A DNA stretch of 64,000 nucleotides from DASQGA01 sp963722715 (GTDB taxonomy: Bacteria > Actinomycetota > Thermoleophilia > Gaiellales > Gaiellaceae): contig CAVROA010000007.1 in NCBI GenBank assembly GCA_963722715.1, positions 62,001 through 126,000 on the forward strand, in the 5' to 3' direction. Made by a program: the position numbers and the translations under genes. Positions 43,884-51,887 of the stretch are shown piece by piece (the first letter of the stretch is position 1; every line of letters begins with the position of its first letter). The notes under the pieces are model-generated. The model saw only the letters and a list, made by a program, of their open reading frames with translations, was not told where the DNA came from and did no database searches.

Positions 43884-44443
43884 CGTCGTCCCTCCAGGAA
43901 ATTGCGCGCGAGCTCGGGACCGGTCGGTGTCAGCACCGACTCGGGGTGAAACTGGATCCCGTCGATCGGCAGCTCGCGGTGGCGAACCGCCATGACCTCG
44001 CCGTCCGCGGTCGTGGCGCAGACCTCGAGCACGTCAGGGATTCGCGTCGCCGCGAGCGAGTGGTAGCGCCCGCCCTCGAAGGGGTCCGGGAGGCCGTCGA
44101 AAAGCCCTTGTCCGTCGTGGCTGACCGCTGCCGCCTTTCCGTGCACGAGGCGCTTCGCCTGGCCCACCTCGCCGCCGAAGGCCTCGACGATCGCCTGGTG
44201 CCCGAGGCAGACGCCGAGGGTCGGAGTCTGCGGGCCGAGCCGTTTCAGGATCTCGATGGTCGCGCCCGCGTCCGCGGGGCGACCGGGACCGGGGGAGACG
44301 ACCAGGTGGCTCGGTGCGAGCCGCTCGGCCTCGTCAGCATCCAAGGCGTCGTTTCGAAGCACCGTCACCTCGGCACCGAGCTCCTGGAAGAGGTGCGCGA
44401 GGTTGTAGGTGAAGGAGTCGTAGTTGTCGATCAGGAGCATCAT
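43880..44443 (-). CDS. trpG: Anthranilate synthase component II (glutamine amidotransferase)
   Basis: A 187-aa class I amidotransferase that gives NH3 to TrpE. It starts MMLLIDNYDSFTYNLAHLF; catalytic Cys lies in TLGVCLGHQAI, and His and Glu in DGIQFHPESVLTP. It may also serve p-aminobenzoate synthesis. The ATG at 44443 overlaps the trpE stop (ATGA). Confidence 0.95.
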   Translation of the reverse strand: MMLLIDNYDSFTYNLAHLFQELGAEVTVLRNDALDADEAERLAPSHLVVSPGPGRPADAGATIEILKRLGPQTPTLGVCLGHQAIVEAFGGEVGQAKRLVHGKAAAVSHDGQGLFDGLPDPFEGGRYHSLAATRIPDVLEVCATTADGEVMAVRHRELPIDGIQFHPESVLTPTGPELARNFLEGRR

Positions 44444-45684
44444 GGGGCGCGCTCCGCATCCTCGATGGCCGCCTCGAGTGCCGCGAGCTTGTTCAGGCAC
44501 TCCTGGTGCTCCGCAGCCGGATCCGACTCGGCGACGATGCCCGCCCCGGCCTGCAGATGTGCGATGCCGCCGGAGAGGACGATCGTCCGGATCGCGATAC
44601 ACGTGTCGAGCGCCCCGTCCGGGAGCGCATAGCCGACCGCACCCGCGTAGGGCCCGCGGCGGCGGCCCTCGAGCTCGAAGATGATCTGCATGGCTCGGAC
44701 TTTCGGGGCGCCGGAGACCGTTCCGGCCGGAAAGCACGCCCGCAGGAGGTCGAGGCCCGACCGGCCAGGGGCCAGCTCGCCTGCAACTTCGGAGACGAGG
44801 TGGGTGACGTGCGAGTACCGCTCCGGCTCGAGGAAGCGACCGACGCGCACCGAGCCGGGGAGGCAGACCCGCGAGAGGTCGTTCCGGCCGAGGTCGACGA
44901 GCATCACGTGCTCCGCTCGATCCTTCTCCGATGCGAGCAAGCGCTCTGCATCTCCCTCTCCGGCATCCGTCGTGCCGGCGATCGGGTTCACGCTCGCACG
45001 GGTCCCCTCGAGCTTGACCAGGGTCTCCGGCGAGGAGCCCACGAGTGCGAGATCGCCCAGCTCGAGCAGGAAGAGGTAGGGCGAGGGATTGATCCGGCGG
45101 AGCGAGCGGTAGAGCGCGAGCGCGGAAGCAGGCGTCGGCCTCTCGGCGCGCTGCGACAGGACGATCTGGAACGCGTCACCGATCCGGATGTGCTCTTTGG
45201 CGGCGCGCACCCCGTCCTCGTAGACCTCCCGGCTCGGAGAGCGCATGGTCGTTTGCTTCTGAGCGGCCTCGCTGTGAGCCTCGGATGCGGGCGGAGGCCC
45301 TTCGAGGAGCGCTGCGATCTCGTTGCGATCGCCGGCCAGGACCTCCGCGATGCTCGTGACGTGGTCGAAGCGGACGAGGCGGTCGGCTACGACAAAGCGG
45401 CTCTCGGGAAGATCCGGGCCGTCCGCAGGCAGTACCACCGTCGGCTCGAGCTTCGCGACGTGGTCGTAGCCCAGATAGCCGACCACGGGGCGTCCTGCGT
45501 CGAGCTCGGCGCCTGCCTCGTCGAAGGAGACGAGTCGCGAGCCCGAGCCCACCAGGCTGTAGCGGCCGAGCCGGCCCTTCTCCACCGACTCGAGCAGGAA
45601 GCTGGCCGTCCCGGCGGCCCGCAGGCGGAGGTAGGCCCCGAGCGGGGTGATCAGATCTGCGTGGATGTCGGTTGCGATCGTCAT
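44440..45684 (-). CDS. trpE: Anthranilate synthase component I
   Basis: A 414-aa chorismate-binding enzyme, first committed step of Trp synthesis. The N-terminal LLESVEKGRLGRYSLVG has the LLES element tied to tryptophan feedback inhibition; the C-terminal chorismate site has GDAFQIVLSQR, VGSSPETLVKLEG, NPIAGTT, HVMLVDLGRNDLSRVC, AGTVSGAPKVRAMQII and GAGIVAESDP. It is somewhat short (usually about 500 aa), mainly in the N-terminal half. The start ATG 45684 lies 6 bases after the U-run of a transcription terminator, with a Trp-rich leader peptide further upstream. Confidence 0.96.
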   Translation of the reverse strand: MTIATDIHADLITPLGAYLRLRAAGTASFLLESVEKGRLGRYSLVGSGSRLVSFDEAGAELDAGRPVVGYLGYDHVAKLEPTVVLPADGPDLPESRFVVADRLVRFDHVTSIAEVLAGDRNEIAALLEGPPPASEAHSEAAQKQTTMRSPSREVYEDGVRAAKEHIRIGDAFQIVLSQRAERPTPASALALYRSLRRINPSPYLFLLELGDLALVGSSPETLVKLEGTRASVNPIAGTTDAGEGDAERLLASEKDRAEHVMLVDLGRNDLSRVCLPGSVRVGRFLEPERYSHVTHLVSEVAGELAPGRSGLDLLRACFPAGTVSGAPKVRAMQIIFELEGRRRGPYAGAVGYALPDGALDTCIAIRTIVLSGGIAHLQAGAGIVAESDPAAEHQECLNKLAALEAAIEDAERAP

Positions 45685-45690
45685 GGCAAC

Positions 45691-45714
45691 AAAAAGACCT
45701 TCCGGCGGAAGGTC
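45691..45714 (-). terminator. trp attenuator terminator
   Basis: On the minus strand: an 8-bp stem GACCTTCC (45714-45707) and GGAAGGTC (45703-45696), a 3-base loop, then five Us (45695-45691). It is the best intrinsic terminator in the window and lies in front of trpE, inside the operon leader, so it must act as an attenuator rather than an end. Confidence 0.88.
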
Positions 45715-45747
45715 AGGGGAGCGAAACGGGTGTCGAGGGCCTCTGGG

Positions 45748-45813
45748 TCAGCAGGCGACGCTTCCGCTCCGCTCGCGGCGCCAAGCCCACCAGGTGCGGA
45801 TGGAAGTCGTCAT
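45748..45813 (-). CDS. trpL: trp leader peptide (21 aa, three Trp codons)
   Basis: ATG 45813 opens 21 codons ending at TGA 45750-45748. Residues 8, 9 and 11 are Trp (TWWAW), where about 1 in 70 is expected. It lies 63 bp upstream of trpE and before the terminator. The GCGGAAG at 45767-45761, inside the peptide frame after the Trp codons, is the exact complement of CTTCCGC at 45711-45705, which spans the left arm and loop of the terminator. A ribosome stalled at the Trp codons leaves this free to pair and block the terminator; one that reaches the stop covers it. This is the classic ribosome-mediated attenuation design. Confidence 0.9.
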   Translation of the reverse strand: MTTSIRTWWAWRRERSGSVAC

Positions 45814-45820
45814 CGATCTC

Positions 45821-45826
45821 AGGGTA
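45821..45826 (-). promoter_or_regulatory. -10 box (TACCCT), trp operon promoter
   Basis: TACCCT is followed by 7 bases and the trpL ATG at 45813, so the leader peptide itself should be read from a leaderless mRNA end. Confidence 0.6.
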
Positions 45827-45886
45827 GGCCACCCGGCGGGCCCGGTCAACTTCGAGGGTGAAACGGCGGTCGTCCTCGGCACGGCC

Positions 45887-45892
45887 CATAAT
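45887..45892 (+). promoter_or_regulatory. -10-like box (CATAAT) of DUF4389-M48 unit
   Basis: CATAAT, one base off TATAAT, lies 7 bases before GTG 45900. It decides that start. It is divergent from the trp promoter. Confidence 0.5.
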
Positions 45893-45899
45893 CCGGCCC

Positions 45900-47198
45900 G
45901 TGGAGCCGCACCCGATCCGTCTCATCGTCACTGACGACCTCAGGCGCTCTCGACTGACCGTCTTCTTCCGGATCCTCCTGCTCATTCCGCATGCGATCTG
46001 GCTCTTGCTCTGGAGCGTCGCGGCCTTCTTCGCCTCGATAGCGAACTGGGTCGTGGTGCTCGTCACCGGAAAGCCTTCGGTCGACCTGCACAGGTTCCTG
46101 TCGGCCCTCGTGCGATATTCGACCCACGTTTATGCCTACGGGCTCCTGGCGGCGAACCCCTACCCTGGGTTCACCGGCTCCCCCGGATATCCGATCGACG
46201 TCCAGATCGATCCACCGGCCAGCCAGGGTCGCCTCGGCGCGGCTTTCAGGCTCTTCCTAGCGCTGCCGCCGCTCATCCTGACCGCCGTCCTCGTCGGTAC
46301 CGCGACCTGGAACGCGACGGGCGAGGGCAGCTACGACGCTTCCTCCTCGGCGAGCTCGACCGGCGGCCTCTCCGCGCTCGGGCTCGCGTTCGTCGTCGCC
46401 TTTCTCGGCTGGTTCGTGTGCCTGGCCCGGGGGCGGATGCCGCAGGGCTTCCGAGACCTCGAGGCCTACTCGCTGCGCTACGCGGCCCAGACCTACGGCT
46501 ACCTCGTCTTGCTGACCGACCGGTACCCGGACTCGGACCCGTCGTGGCCCGAGCCCGCGCCGGCGCCCGCCCCGCCCGCGATCACGCTTCATCCCGATGG
46601 AGACGACCTCCGTCGCTCGCGCGTGAGCGTCTTCTTCCGCCTCCTGCTCACGTTCCCACACTTCGTGTGGCTCATCCTCTGGTCGATTGCCGCTTTCTTC
46701 GCGGCCGTGCTCAACTGGTTCGCCGTCGTCTTCACCGGTCGCTCTCCCGACGCGCTGCACCGGTTCCTGGCGGCGTACGTGCGCTACGACATCCACGTCT
46801 TTGCGTACCTGTTCCTCGTCGCGAATCCCTTTCCGGGCTTTACCGGAGCGGCCGGGAGCTACCCGGTCGAGGTCGTCATCGCGCCGCCTGAGCCCCAGAG
46901 CCGCTGGACGGCGGCGTTTCGCCTTTTCCTCGCCTTTCCGGCGCTTCTCGTCACGAGCTCGTTCAACTCCGCCCTCGTACTCGTCGGCATCGGCGGCTGG
47001 TTTGTGTCCCTTGCGACCGGCAGGATGCCGAACGGCCTCCGGAACCTCGGTGCCTATGCGCTTCGCTACGCGGCTCAGACCGACGGGTACCTGTTCCTTC
47101 TGACCGGGCGTTACCCCTATAGCGGCCCAGCGCAGCTGCCTGCGCCCTCAGAGGAAGAGCCAGAGGAGCCTCTGGCGCCCACGCCGCTAGCCGCGTGA
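45900..47198 (+). CDS. DUF4389-type membrane protein, internally duplicated
   Basis: A 432-aa membrane protein made of two copies of one unit. Unit 1 begins IRLIVTDDLRRSRLTVFFRILLLIPHAIWLLLWSVAAFFASIANWVVVLVTG; unit 2 (from about residue 228) begins ITLHPDGDDLRRSRVSVFFRLLLTFPHFVWLILWSIAAFFAAVLNWFAVVFTG. Each has three or more membrane helices and a repeated RxMPxGxRxLxAYxLRYAAQT(Y/D)GYLxLLT(D/G)RYP end. A Pro/Ala linker separates the units. The DUF4389 function is unknown; the repeated H-x-F-x-x-x-V-R-Y motif may bind a ligand. The stop overlaps the protease gene (GTGA). Confidence 0.87.
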   Translation: MEPHPIRLIVTDDLRRSRLTVFFRILLLIPHAIWLLLWSVAAFFASIANWVVVLVTGKPSVDLHRFLSALVRYSTHVYAYGLLAANPYPGFTGSPGYPIDVQIDPPASQGRLGAAFRLFLALPPLILTAVLVGTATWNATGEGSYDASSSASSTGGLSALGLAFVVAFLGWFVCLARGRMPQGFRDLEAYSLRYAAQTYGYLVLLTDRYPDSDPSWPEPAPAPAPPAITLHPDGDDLRRSRVSVFFRLLLTFPHFVWLILWSIAAFFAAVLNWFAVVFTGRSPDALHRFLAAYVRYDIHVFAYLFLVANPFPGFTGAAGSYPVEVVIAPPEPQSRWTAAFRLFLAFPALLVTSSFNSALVLVGIGGWFVSLATGRMPNGLRNLGAYALRYAAQTDGYLFLLTGRYPYSGPAQLPAPSEEEPEEPLAPTPLAA

Positions 47199-48418
47199 CG
47201 GTCGCGCAGCGCCGCTTGGTCGCGGCGGTCGCTGTCGCCTTCCTGGCCGGAATCTACGCGGTGGCGTTCGTCCTGCTCTGGCGGTCGAGCATCCCCGGAG
47301 ATCTCCGGCTTCCGAGCCCCGACGTTCGGGAGTATTTCGGCGCCGCCGAGCTCGAGAAAGCGCGCGACTACCAACTATTCGTCCGGATCAACTTCGTCCT
47401 CTCGCAGGTGGCCCTCATCGTCGTGCTGGGGCTCTACGCCGTCTTCGGGCCGCGCTTCGCGCGGGAGTCCGCGGCAGGTCGGATCGGCACCGGGATGCTC
47501 CTCGGCATGATCGGGCTCGCGTTCCTCTGGCTCGTCCAGCTGCCGTTCGGCCTTGCGCAGCTCTGGTGGGAGCGGCGGCACGGTATCTCGCACATGGGCT
47601 ACGGCCGATGGGTGCTCGAGAACTGGCTGGGCCTCGGCGGCGCGTTTCTCTTCATCTGCCTCGCCATCCTGATCGTCATGGCGCTTGCCGCACCCTTGCG
47701 CGATTGGTGGTGGCTGGCAGGAGCGCCGGTCTTCGTCGGCCTTGCGCTCTTCTTCGCATTCCTCTTTCCGTATCTCATTCCCAGCGTCCACCCGGTGCGG
47801 GACCAGGCTCTGCTGGCGGAGGCCGATCAGCTCGCCGCCCAGCAGGGGTTGGAGGATGTCCGCGTCGAGGAGCAGGACGTGCGGGAGCTGACGAGTGCGC
47901 CGAACGCGGAAGCCGTCGGCCTCGGTCCCAGCCGCCGCGTGATCCTGTGGGACACCCTGCTCGACCGCTTCCCAGACGACGAGGTGAGGGTCGTGCTGGC
48001 GCACGAGATCGCGCATCTCTCCAGGAACCACATCTGGAAAAGCGTCGGCTGGTATGCGCTCTTTGCGCTGCCCGGCGCCTATCTCATCGCACGGGCGACT
48101 CGCCGTCGGGGAGGCGTCTACGCGCCCGCGGCGATTCCCCTCGCTCTCTTCGTGCTGGTCGTGCTTCAGCTTCTCGCCTTGCCCCTTCAGTACGGCTTCA
48201 CCCGCCATCTCGAGGCCGAGGCGGACTGGGTGGCGCTCGAGACCGCCCGGGACCCGGAGGCAGCGGAACGCCTCTTCGTGCGGCTGGGAACGACGAGCCT
48301 CGCGGATCCGGACCCGCCGACCTGGTCGTATCTGCTCATGCAGACGCACCCGACGCTCATCCAGCGGATCGCGATGGCGGAGGCCTGGAAGGCTCGGGCC
48401 GGTCAAGGCTCCCCCTAG
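47195..48418 (+). CDS. M48 (Ste24/HtpX-like) membrane zinc metalloprotease
   Basis: A 407-aa multi-pass protein with an N-terminal anchor, several helices to about residue 200, and the zinc site HEIAH (about 270-274, HExxH) followed by a third ligand in FTRHLEAEADWVALETA (Glu in the EAEAD motif). The arrangement is that of CAAX prenyl protease 1/Ste24-like enzymes. Protein quality control in the membrane is likely. It is coupled to the DUF4389 gene by GTGA. The stop TAG at 48416-48418 is part of the repeat element that follows. Confidence 0.92.
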   Translation: MTVAQRRLVAAVAVAFLAGIYAVAFVLLWRSSIPGDLRLPSPDVREYFGAAELEKARDYQLFVRINFVLSQVALIVVLGLYAVFGPRFARESAAGRIGTGMLLGMIGLAFLWLVQLPFGLAQLWWERRHGISHMGYGRWVLENWLGLGGAFLFICLAILIVMALAAPLRDWWWLAGAPVFVGLALFFAFLFPYLIPSVHPVRDQALLAEADQLAAQQGLEDVRVEEQDVRELTSAPNAEAVGLGPSRRVILWDTLLDRFPDDEVRVVLAHEIAHLSRNHIWKSVGWYALFALPGAYLIARATRRRGGVYAPAAIPLALFVLVVLQLLALPLQYGFTRHLEAEADWVALETARDPEAAERLFVRLGTTSLADPDPPTWSYLLMQTHPTLIQRIAMAEAWKARAGQGSP

Positions 48419-48579
48419 GAGGGTTTGACGAAACGCAGCAGTGCCGTCGGCCGCGCTGCTCGCCCCGATGCGGCGTCCTCAGTCGCTTCGATAGCGCTGC
48501 TATCGGCGCTCCCTGCGTCCTTGCCTCGGAACGACCATCGCACCCCGACGACGAGCGACGTTTCACCAATCCCTCCTAG
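48415..48579. repeat. Inverted-repeat-ended intergenic element, long copy (165 bp)
   Basis: Bounded by CTAGGAGGG and CCCTCCTAG. The two ends are imperfect inverted repeats (CTAGGAGGG-t/a-TTG-a/g-c/t-GAAACG). The left 41 bp and right 34 bp match, in opposite orientation, the 76-bp element at 53007. Between them sit 90 extra bp that contain a small inverted repeat CGATAGC/GCTATCG. The element supplies the stop codon (TAG) of the gene before it. No gene is inside. Confidence 0.8.
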
Positions 48580-48601
48580 ATGCAGCGATAGAGGGCATTG
48601 C

Positions 48602-48607
48602 TAGGCT
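48602..48607 (+). promoter_or_regulatory. -10 box (TAGGCT), leaderless promoter of thiolase
   Basis: TAGGCT, 7 bases (ggccgaa), ATG 48615. Confidence 0.6.
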
Positions 48608-48614
48608 GGCCGAA

Positions 48615-49766
48615 ATGGCCCGCTCAGTCATCGTCTCCGCCGTTCGCACGCCCTTCGGAAAGCTCGGCGGTGCCCTCAAGAACTACGAGGCGCCGGAGCT
48701 GGGCGCCGTCGCGATCCGGGGAGCGCTCGACCGTGCCGGGATCGAGAACCAGGACGTCGAGTACGTGATCATGGGCCAGGTACTCCAGGCTGGCGCCGGC
48801 CAGGCGCCGGCTCGGCAGGCCAGCGTCGGCGCGGGCCTGCCGAAGGAGATCGGCTCCGACGTCATCAACAAGGTCTGTGCCTCGAGCGTGCGGGCGGTCG
48901 AGATGGCGGACCAGATGATCAGGGCTGGAGACCACTCGGTCATCGTCGCCGGGGGCATGGAATCCATGTCGAACGCCCCGTACCTTCTGAAGAGGGCCCG
49001 GTTCGGCTATCGACTCGGCGACGGCGTCCTGATCGACTCGATGACCTTCGACGGCCTCACGTCGACGTTCGACGAGCTCCATATGGTCGCCCAGGCGTCG
49101 CTCGTGTCCCGTGAGCTCGGGATCTCGCGGGAGGATCAGGATCGCTGGGCGCTCCGCTCTCACCAGCGGGCTGTGGACGCCATCGACAACGGCCGGTTCG
49201 ACGAGGAGATCGTGCCCGTGGGCGAGGTGACTACCGACGAGGGGCCTCGGCGGGACACCTCCTACGAGCGGCTCTCCCAGCTGAAGCCCGTCTTCGACCC
49301 GGAAGGGACGACGACCGCCGGGAACGCTCCGGGCGTCAACGACGGCGCAGGCGCCCTGGTCGTCACGAGCGAGGAATTCGCCCGGGAGCGGGGCCTCGAG
49401 ATCCTGGCCACCATCGTCTCCCAGGCCTACGTCGCAGACGACTTCGCCTACCTTGCGAGAACCCCTGCGCTCGCCGGCCTGCAGGCGCTCGAGAAGGCAG
49501 GAAAGTCGATCGACGACGTAGAGCGCGTGGAGCTGAACGAGGCCTTCTCGTCGGTCGTCCTGAACTCCACGGCGATGCTCGGGACCGATCCGGACCGCGT
49601 CAACGTGAACGGCGGGGCCGTCGCACTCGGCCACCCGATCGGCGCCTCGGGAGCGCGCATCCTCGCGACGATGATCTACGAGCTGAGGCGAAACGGCGGC
49701 GGCCTCGGCCTGGCGGCGATCTGCTCCGGCGGCGGCCAGGGCGACGCGCTCCTCCTCGAGGTGTAG
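48615..49766 (+). CDS. Acetyl-CoA C-acetyltransferase (thiolase)
   Basis: A 383-aa thiolase. Catalytic Cys in INKVCASSVRAVE, NEAF in ERVELNEAFSSVV, GHPIGASGAR (catalytic His) and ICSGGGQGDALL (second catalytic Cys) are all present. Length and GG(M/T)ESMSNAP are typical of biosynthetic-type acetoacetyl-CoA thiolases. With the 3-hydroxybutyryl-CoA dehydrogenase at 51 kb and the acyl-CoA dehydrogenase at 53.5 kb it can form most of a butyryl-CoA/acetoacetyl-CoA route; a hydratase is at 26.7 kb. Confidence 0.95.
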   Translation: MARSVIVSAVRTPFGKLGGALKNYEAPELGAVAIRGALDRAGIENQDVEYVIMGQVLQAGAGQAPARQASVGAGLPKEIGSDVINKVCASSVRAVEMADQMIRAGDHSVIVAGGMESMSNAPYLLKRARFGYRLGDGVLIDSMTFDGLTSTFDELHMVAQASLVSRELGISREDQDRWALRSHQRAVDAIDNGRFDEEIVPVGEVTTDEGPRRDTSYERLSQLKPVFDPEGTTTAGNAPGVNDGAGALVVTSEEFARERGLEILATIVSQAYVADDFAYLARTPALAGLQALEKAGKSIDDVERVELNEAFSSVVLNSTAMLGTDPDRVNVNGGAVALGHPIGASGARILATMIYELRRNGGGLGLAAICSGGGQGDALLLEV

Positions 49767-49813
49767 GCGGAGCTTCAGGGAACTTTTCCGGCTGTCGATC
49801 CGTCCTAGTGACG

Positions 49814-50434
49814 ATGCGACGCTCCGGACTTCTCCTCGCCCTCCCGCTCGTCCTCGTCGCCGTGGCCTGCGGCGGCGCGTCGCCCACGGCCTCTGACTCC
49901 GGTGCGGCGCCGGAAGCGACGGTTACACAGAAACAGAAGAACCTGTCGGACTCTTCTCCTCGCGCGCCGAAGCTCGTCCTCGAGAGCAGCGCGGGCTCAC
50001 AGACAGCCGTTCCCGGGAGCAGCTGCATTTCCGGCGAGGGAGTCGGGGTTTGCTCCGACACCGGCTACCGGCCGCCGCAGCAGGCAAGCGTCGTTCGTCC
50101 CGGCGAGGTGATTACGATCTCGCTCGAGGAGTCGCAGGTCGTCCGTGTCGAGGATTGCAGTGGTGGCCGCGAACGGGACTGCATCGGTGTGATCAAGGTG
50201 CATCCCCTCGGCTGCGAGAAGTTGGTCGCCTACACGATCGCGCTCGAGCCCGGAAAGGCGACGCGCTGGAAAGTGGCGGTGCCGCCGGGCCCCTACGAGC
50301 TCGAGACCTTCGCGTACTTCGAGTCGGACGACGGTCGGACGAGCGGTGACGTGAGCGGCGTCTTCGGTCTCTTCGTCGATTCGAGCGAGAGCCTGGACGT
50401 CGTGCCCGCTCCCGTCTTGGATCGAATCTGCTGA
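49814..50434 (+). CDS. Secreted lipoprotein, unknown
   Basis: About 206 aa. The signal peptide MRRSGLLLALPLVLVAVAC has a lipobox (V-A-V-A-C; Cys 19 or so) and is followed by a Gly/Ser/Ala linker. Four more cysteines are spread through CISGEGVGVCSDT and EDCSGGRERDCIG, likely two disulfides, plus one near GCEKLVAYTIAL. The middle region, PGEVITISLEESQVVRVEDC and PGKATRWKVAVPPGPYELETFAYF, suggests a beta-sandwich. ATG 49814 is preferred to GTG 49808. No family recognised. Confidence 0.8.
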   Translation: MRRSGLLLALPLVLVAVACGGASPTASDSGAAPEATVTQKQKNLSDSSPRAPKLVLESSAGSQTAVPGSSCISGEGVGVCSDTGYRPPQQASVVRPGEVITISLEESQVVRVEDCSGGRERDCIGVIKVHPLGCEKLVAYTIALEPGKATRWKVAVPPGPYELETFAYFESDDGRTSGDVSGVFGLFVDSSESLDVVPAPVLDRIC

Positions 50435-50448
50435 CTGAGAGTAAACGC

Positions 50449-50454
50449 TAGATT
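50449..50454 (+). promoter_or_regulatory. -10 box (TAGATT), leaderless promoter of GNAT
   Basis: TAGATT, 6 bases (ccgctc), ATG 50461. It supports ATG 50461 as the true start of the GNAT gene, with a frameshift just after. Confidence 0.55.
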
Positions 50455-50460
50455 CCGCTC

Positions 50461-50998
50461 ATGATCGTGCTCCCCGGGTGAGCGCATCGTGCTGCGGGCG
50501 CTCCGGCTCGATGAGCTCGACATCGTCAGCGATGCCTACGTGACGGCGGACTACCCGCTCGGCGGCGCGAAACCCCCGACCCGCGCCCAGCTCCGCCGCC
50601 GGATCGAGCGCTCCGGAACGCTCTGGAACGGCAAGCTCGACCTGGGCATCGAAGCCGAGGGCCGTCTCGTCGGGGATGCGGGTGCGCGCGCGCCGCGCGG
50701 AGCTTTTCCGCCGGACGTCTTTGAGATCGGCGTGACCCTCTACGACGCCGCCGATCGCGGGCGCGGCTACGGGCTTGAGGCCACGAAGCTCGTCACCGAT
50801 CATCTCTTCGCGACGGAGGGAGCGGAACGGGTTCAGGCGACGACGGCAGACTGGAATACACCCATGCGCCGAGTGCTCGAAAAGCTGGGATTCGGCAACG
50901 AGGGAACGCTGAGAGCGTTCTTCCCGGCAGAGGGCGGGCGAGACGACTACATCATGTACGCGCTGACTCGGTCGGATTGGACGGGCAATGAGCTTTGA
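50461..50998 (+). CDS. RimJ/RimL-like GNAT acetyltransferase (frameshift at codon 5)
   Basis: The core reads from GTG 50489: LRALRLDELDIVSDAYVT..., with the acetyl-CoA region DVFEIGVTLYDAADRGRGYGLEATKLVTDHLF and VQATTADWNTPMRRVLEKLGFGNEGTLR. Upstream, ATG 50461 reads MIVLPG then stops; removing one C from CCCC at 50472-50475 gives MIVLPGERIVLRALRL, the usual start of this family. The TAGATT box 6 bases before ATG 50461 supports this. It overlaps the next gene by 11 bp. Confidence 0.82.
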
Positions 50999-51824
50999 GC
51001 GCGTCCTCGTCGTCGGCGCAGGGCAGATGGGTGGCGGGATCGCGCAAGTGGTGGCCGCCTCCGGCCGGCACGTACTCCTGCACGACGCTGCGCCCGGCGC
51101 GACCGAACGCGGGCTCGCAGCGATCCGCAAGAGCCTGGACCGGCTGGCGGGCAAGGACGGTGAGCTCGACCCGGACGAGATTCTGGCCAGAGTCGAGCCG
51201 GTCGACGACCTGGTGGAAGCCGAGCTCATGATCGAAGCGGTCGTCGAGGAGCTCGCGGTCAAAGAGGACATCTTCCGGCGTGCCGACGGCGTGCTGCCCG
51301 CGACCGCCGTTCTCGCCTCGAACACCTCCTCGATCCCGATCGGGTCGCTCGCCGCAGTCACGAGCCGTCCCGACTGCGTCATCGGGATGCATTTCTTCAA
51401 CCCGGTACCGGTGATGGCGCTCGTCGAGGTGGTGCGCGCGCGCGAGACCTCCGACGAGACGACCGAGGCGATCGTGGCGCTCGCCCGCGAGCTCGGCAAG
51501 ACACCGGCCGAGGTGCGCGACTTTCCCGGCTTCGTATCGAACCGGATCCTCATGCCGCTCGTGAACGAGGCCGCCTACGCCCTCCACGACGGCGTCGCCG
51601 AGGCCGAGGCGATCGACACGATCGCGAAGCTCGGCTTCAACCATCCCATGGGGCCCCTGGCTCTGGCCGACCTGATCGGTCTCGACACGTGCGTGGCGAT
51701 CATGGAGGTTCTCGAAGAGGGCCTCGGCGACCCGAAGTACGCACCGTGCCCGCTCCTCAGGCAGTACGTCCGGGAAGGGCGGCTCGGCCGGAAGAGCGGT
51801 CGCGGCTTCTACGACTACACCTGA
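50988..51824 (+). CDS. 3-hydroxybutyryl-CoA dehydrogenase
   Basis: A 278-aa NAD(P) enzyme of the 3-hydroxyacyl-CoA dehydrogenase family. Rossmann loop is VLVVGAGQMGGGIAQVVAASGRHVLLHD; ASNTSSIPIGSLA and GMHFFNPVPVMALVEVVR contain catalytic Ser and His; NRILMPLVNEAAYALHDGVA and LGFNHPMGPLALADLIGLD form the C-terminal domain. It oxidises (S)-3-hydroxybutyryl-CoA or reduces acetoacetyl-CoA. It belongs with the thiolase upstream (lipoprotein and GNAT intervene). Confidence 0.94.
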   Translation: MSFERVLVVGAGQMGGGIAQVVAASGRHVLLHDAAPGATERGLAAIRKSLDRLAGKDGELDPDEILARVEPVDDLVEAELMIEAVVEELAVKEDIFRRADGVLPATAVLASNTSSIPIGSLAAVTSRPDCVIGMHFFNPVPVMALVEVVRARETSDETTEAIVALARELGKTPAEVRDFPGFVSNRILMPLVNEAAYALHDGVAEAEAIDTIAKLGFNHPMGPLALADLIGLDTCVAIMEVLEEGLGDPKYAPCPLLRQYVREGRLGRKSGRGFYDYT

Positions 51825-51838
51825 TCCTGCCAACCACT

Positions 51839-51857
51839 TTTCGCCTCTTAGGCGAAA
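51839..51857 (+). terminator. Hairpin after 3-hydroxybutyryl-CoA dehydrogenase
   Basis: An 8-bp stem TTTCGCCT / AGGCGAAA with loop CTT, 15 bp after the stop. Moderately T-rich surroundings. Confidence 0.55.
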
Positions 51858-51887
51858 GATTCAAAGGGTTTTCGGGATCTACTCAAT

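Noticed and set aside
45691..45830. T-box or TRAP-type control of trp
   Set aside because: The leader is too short for a T-box and lacks GAG/UAG triplet repeats for TRAP. A Trp-codon leader peptide with antiterminator explains it fully.
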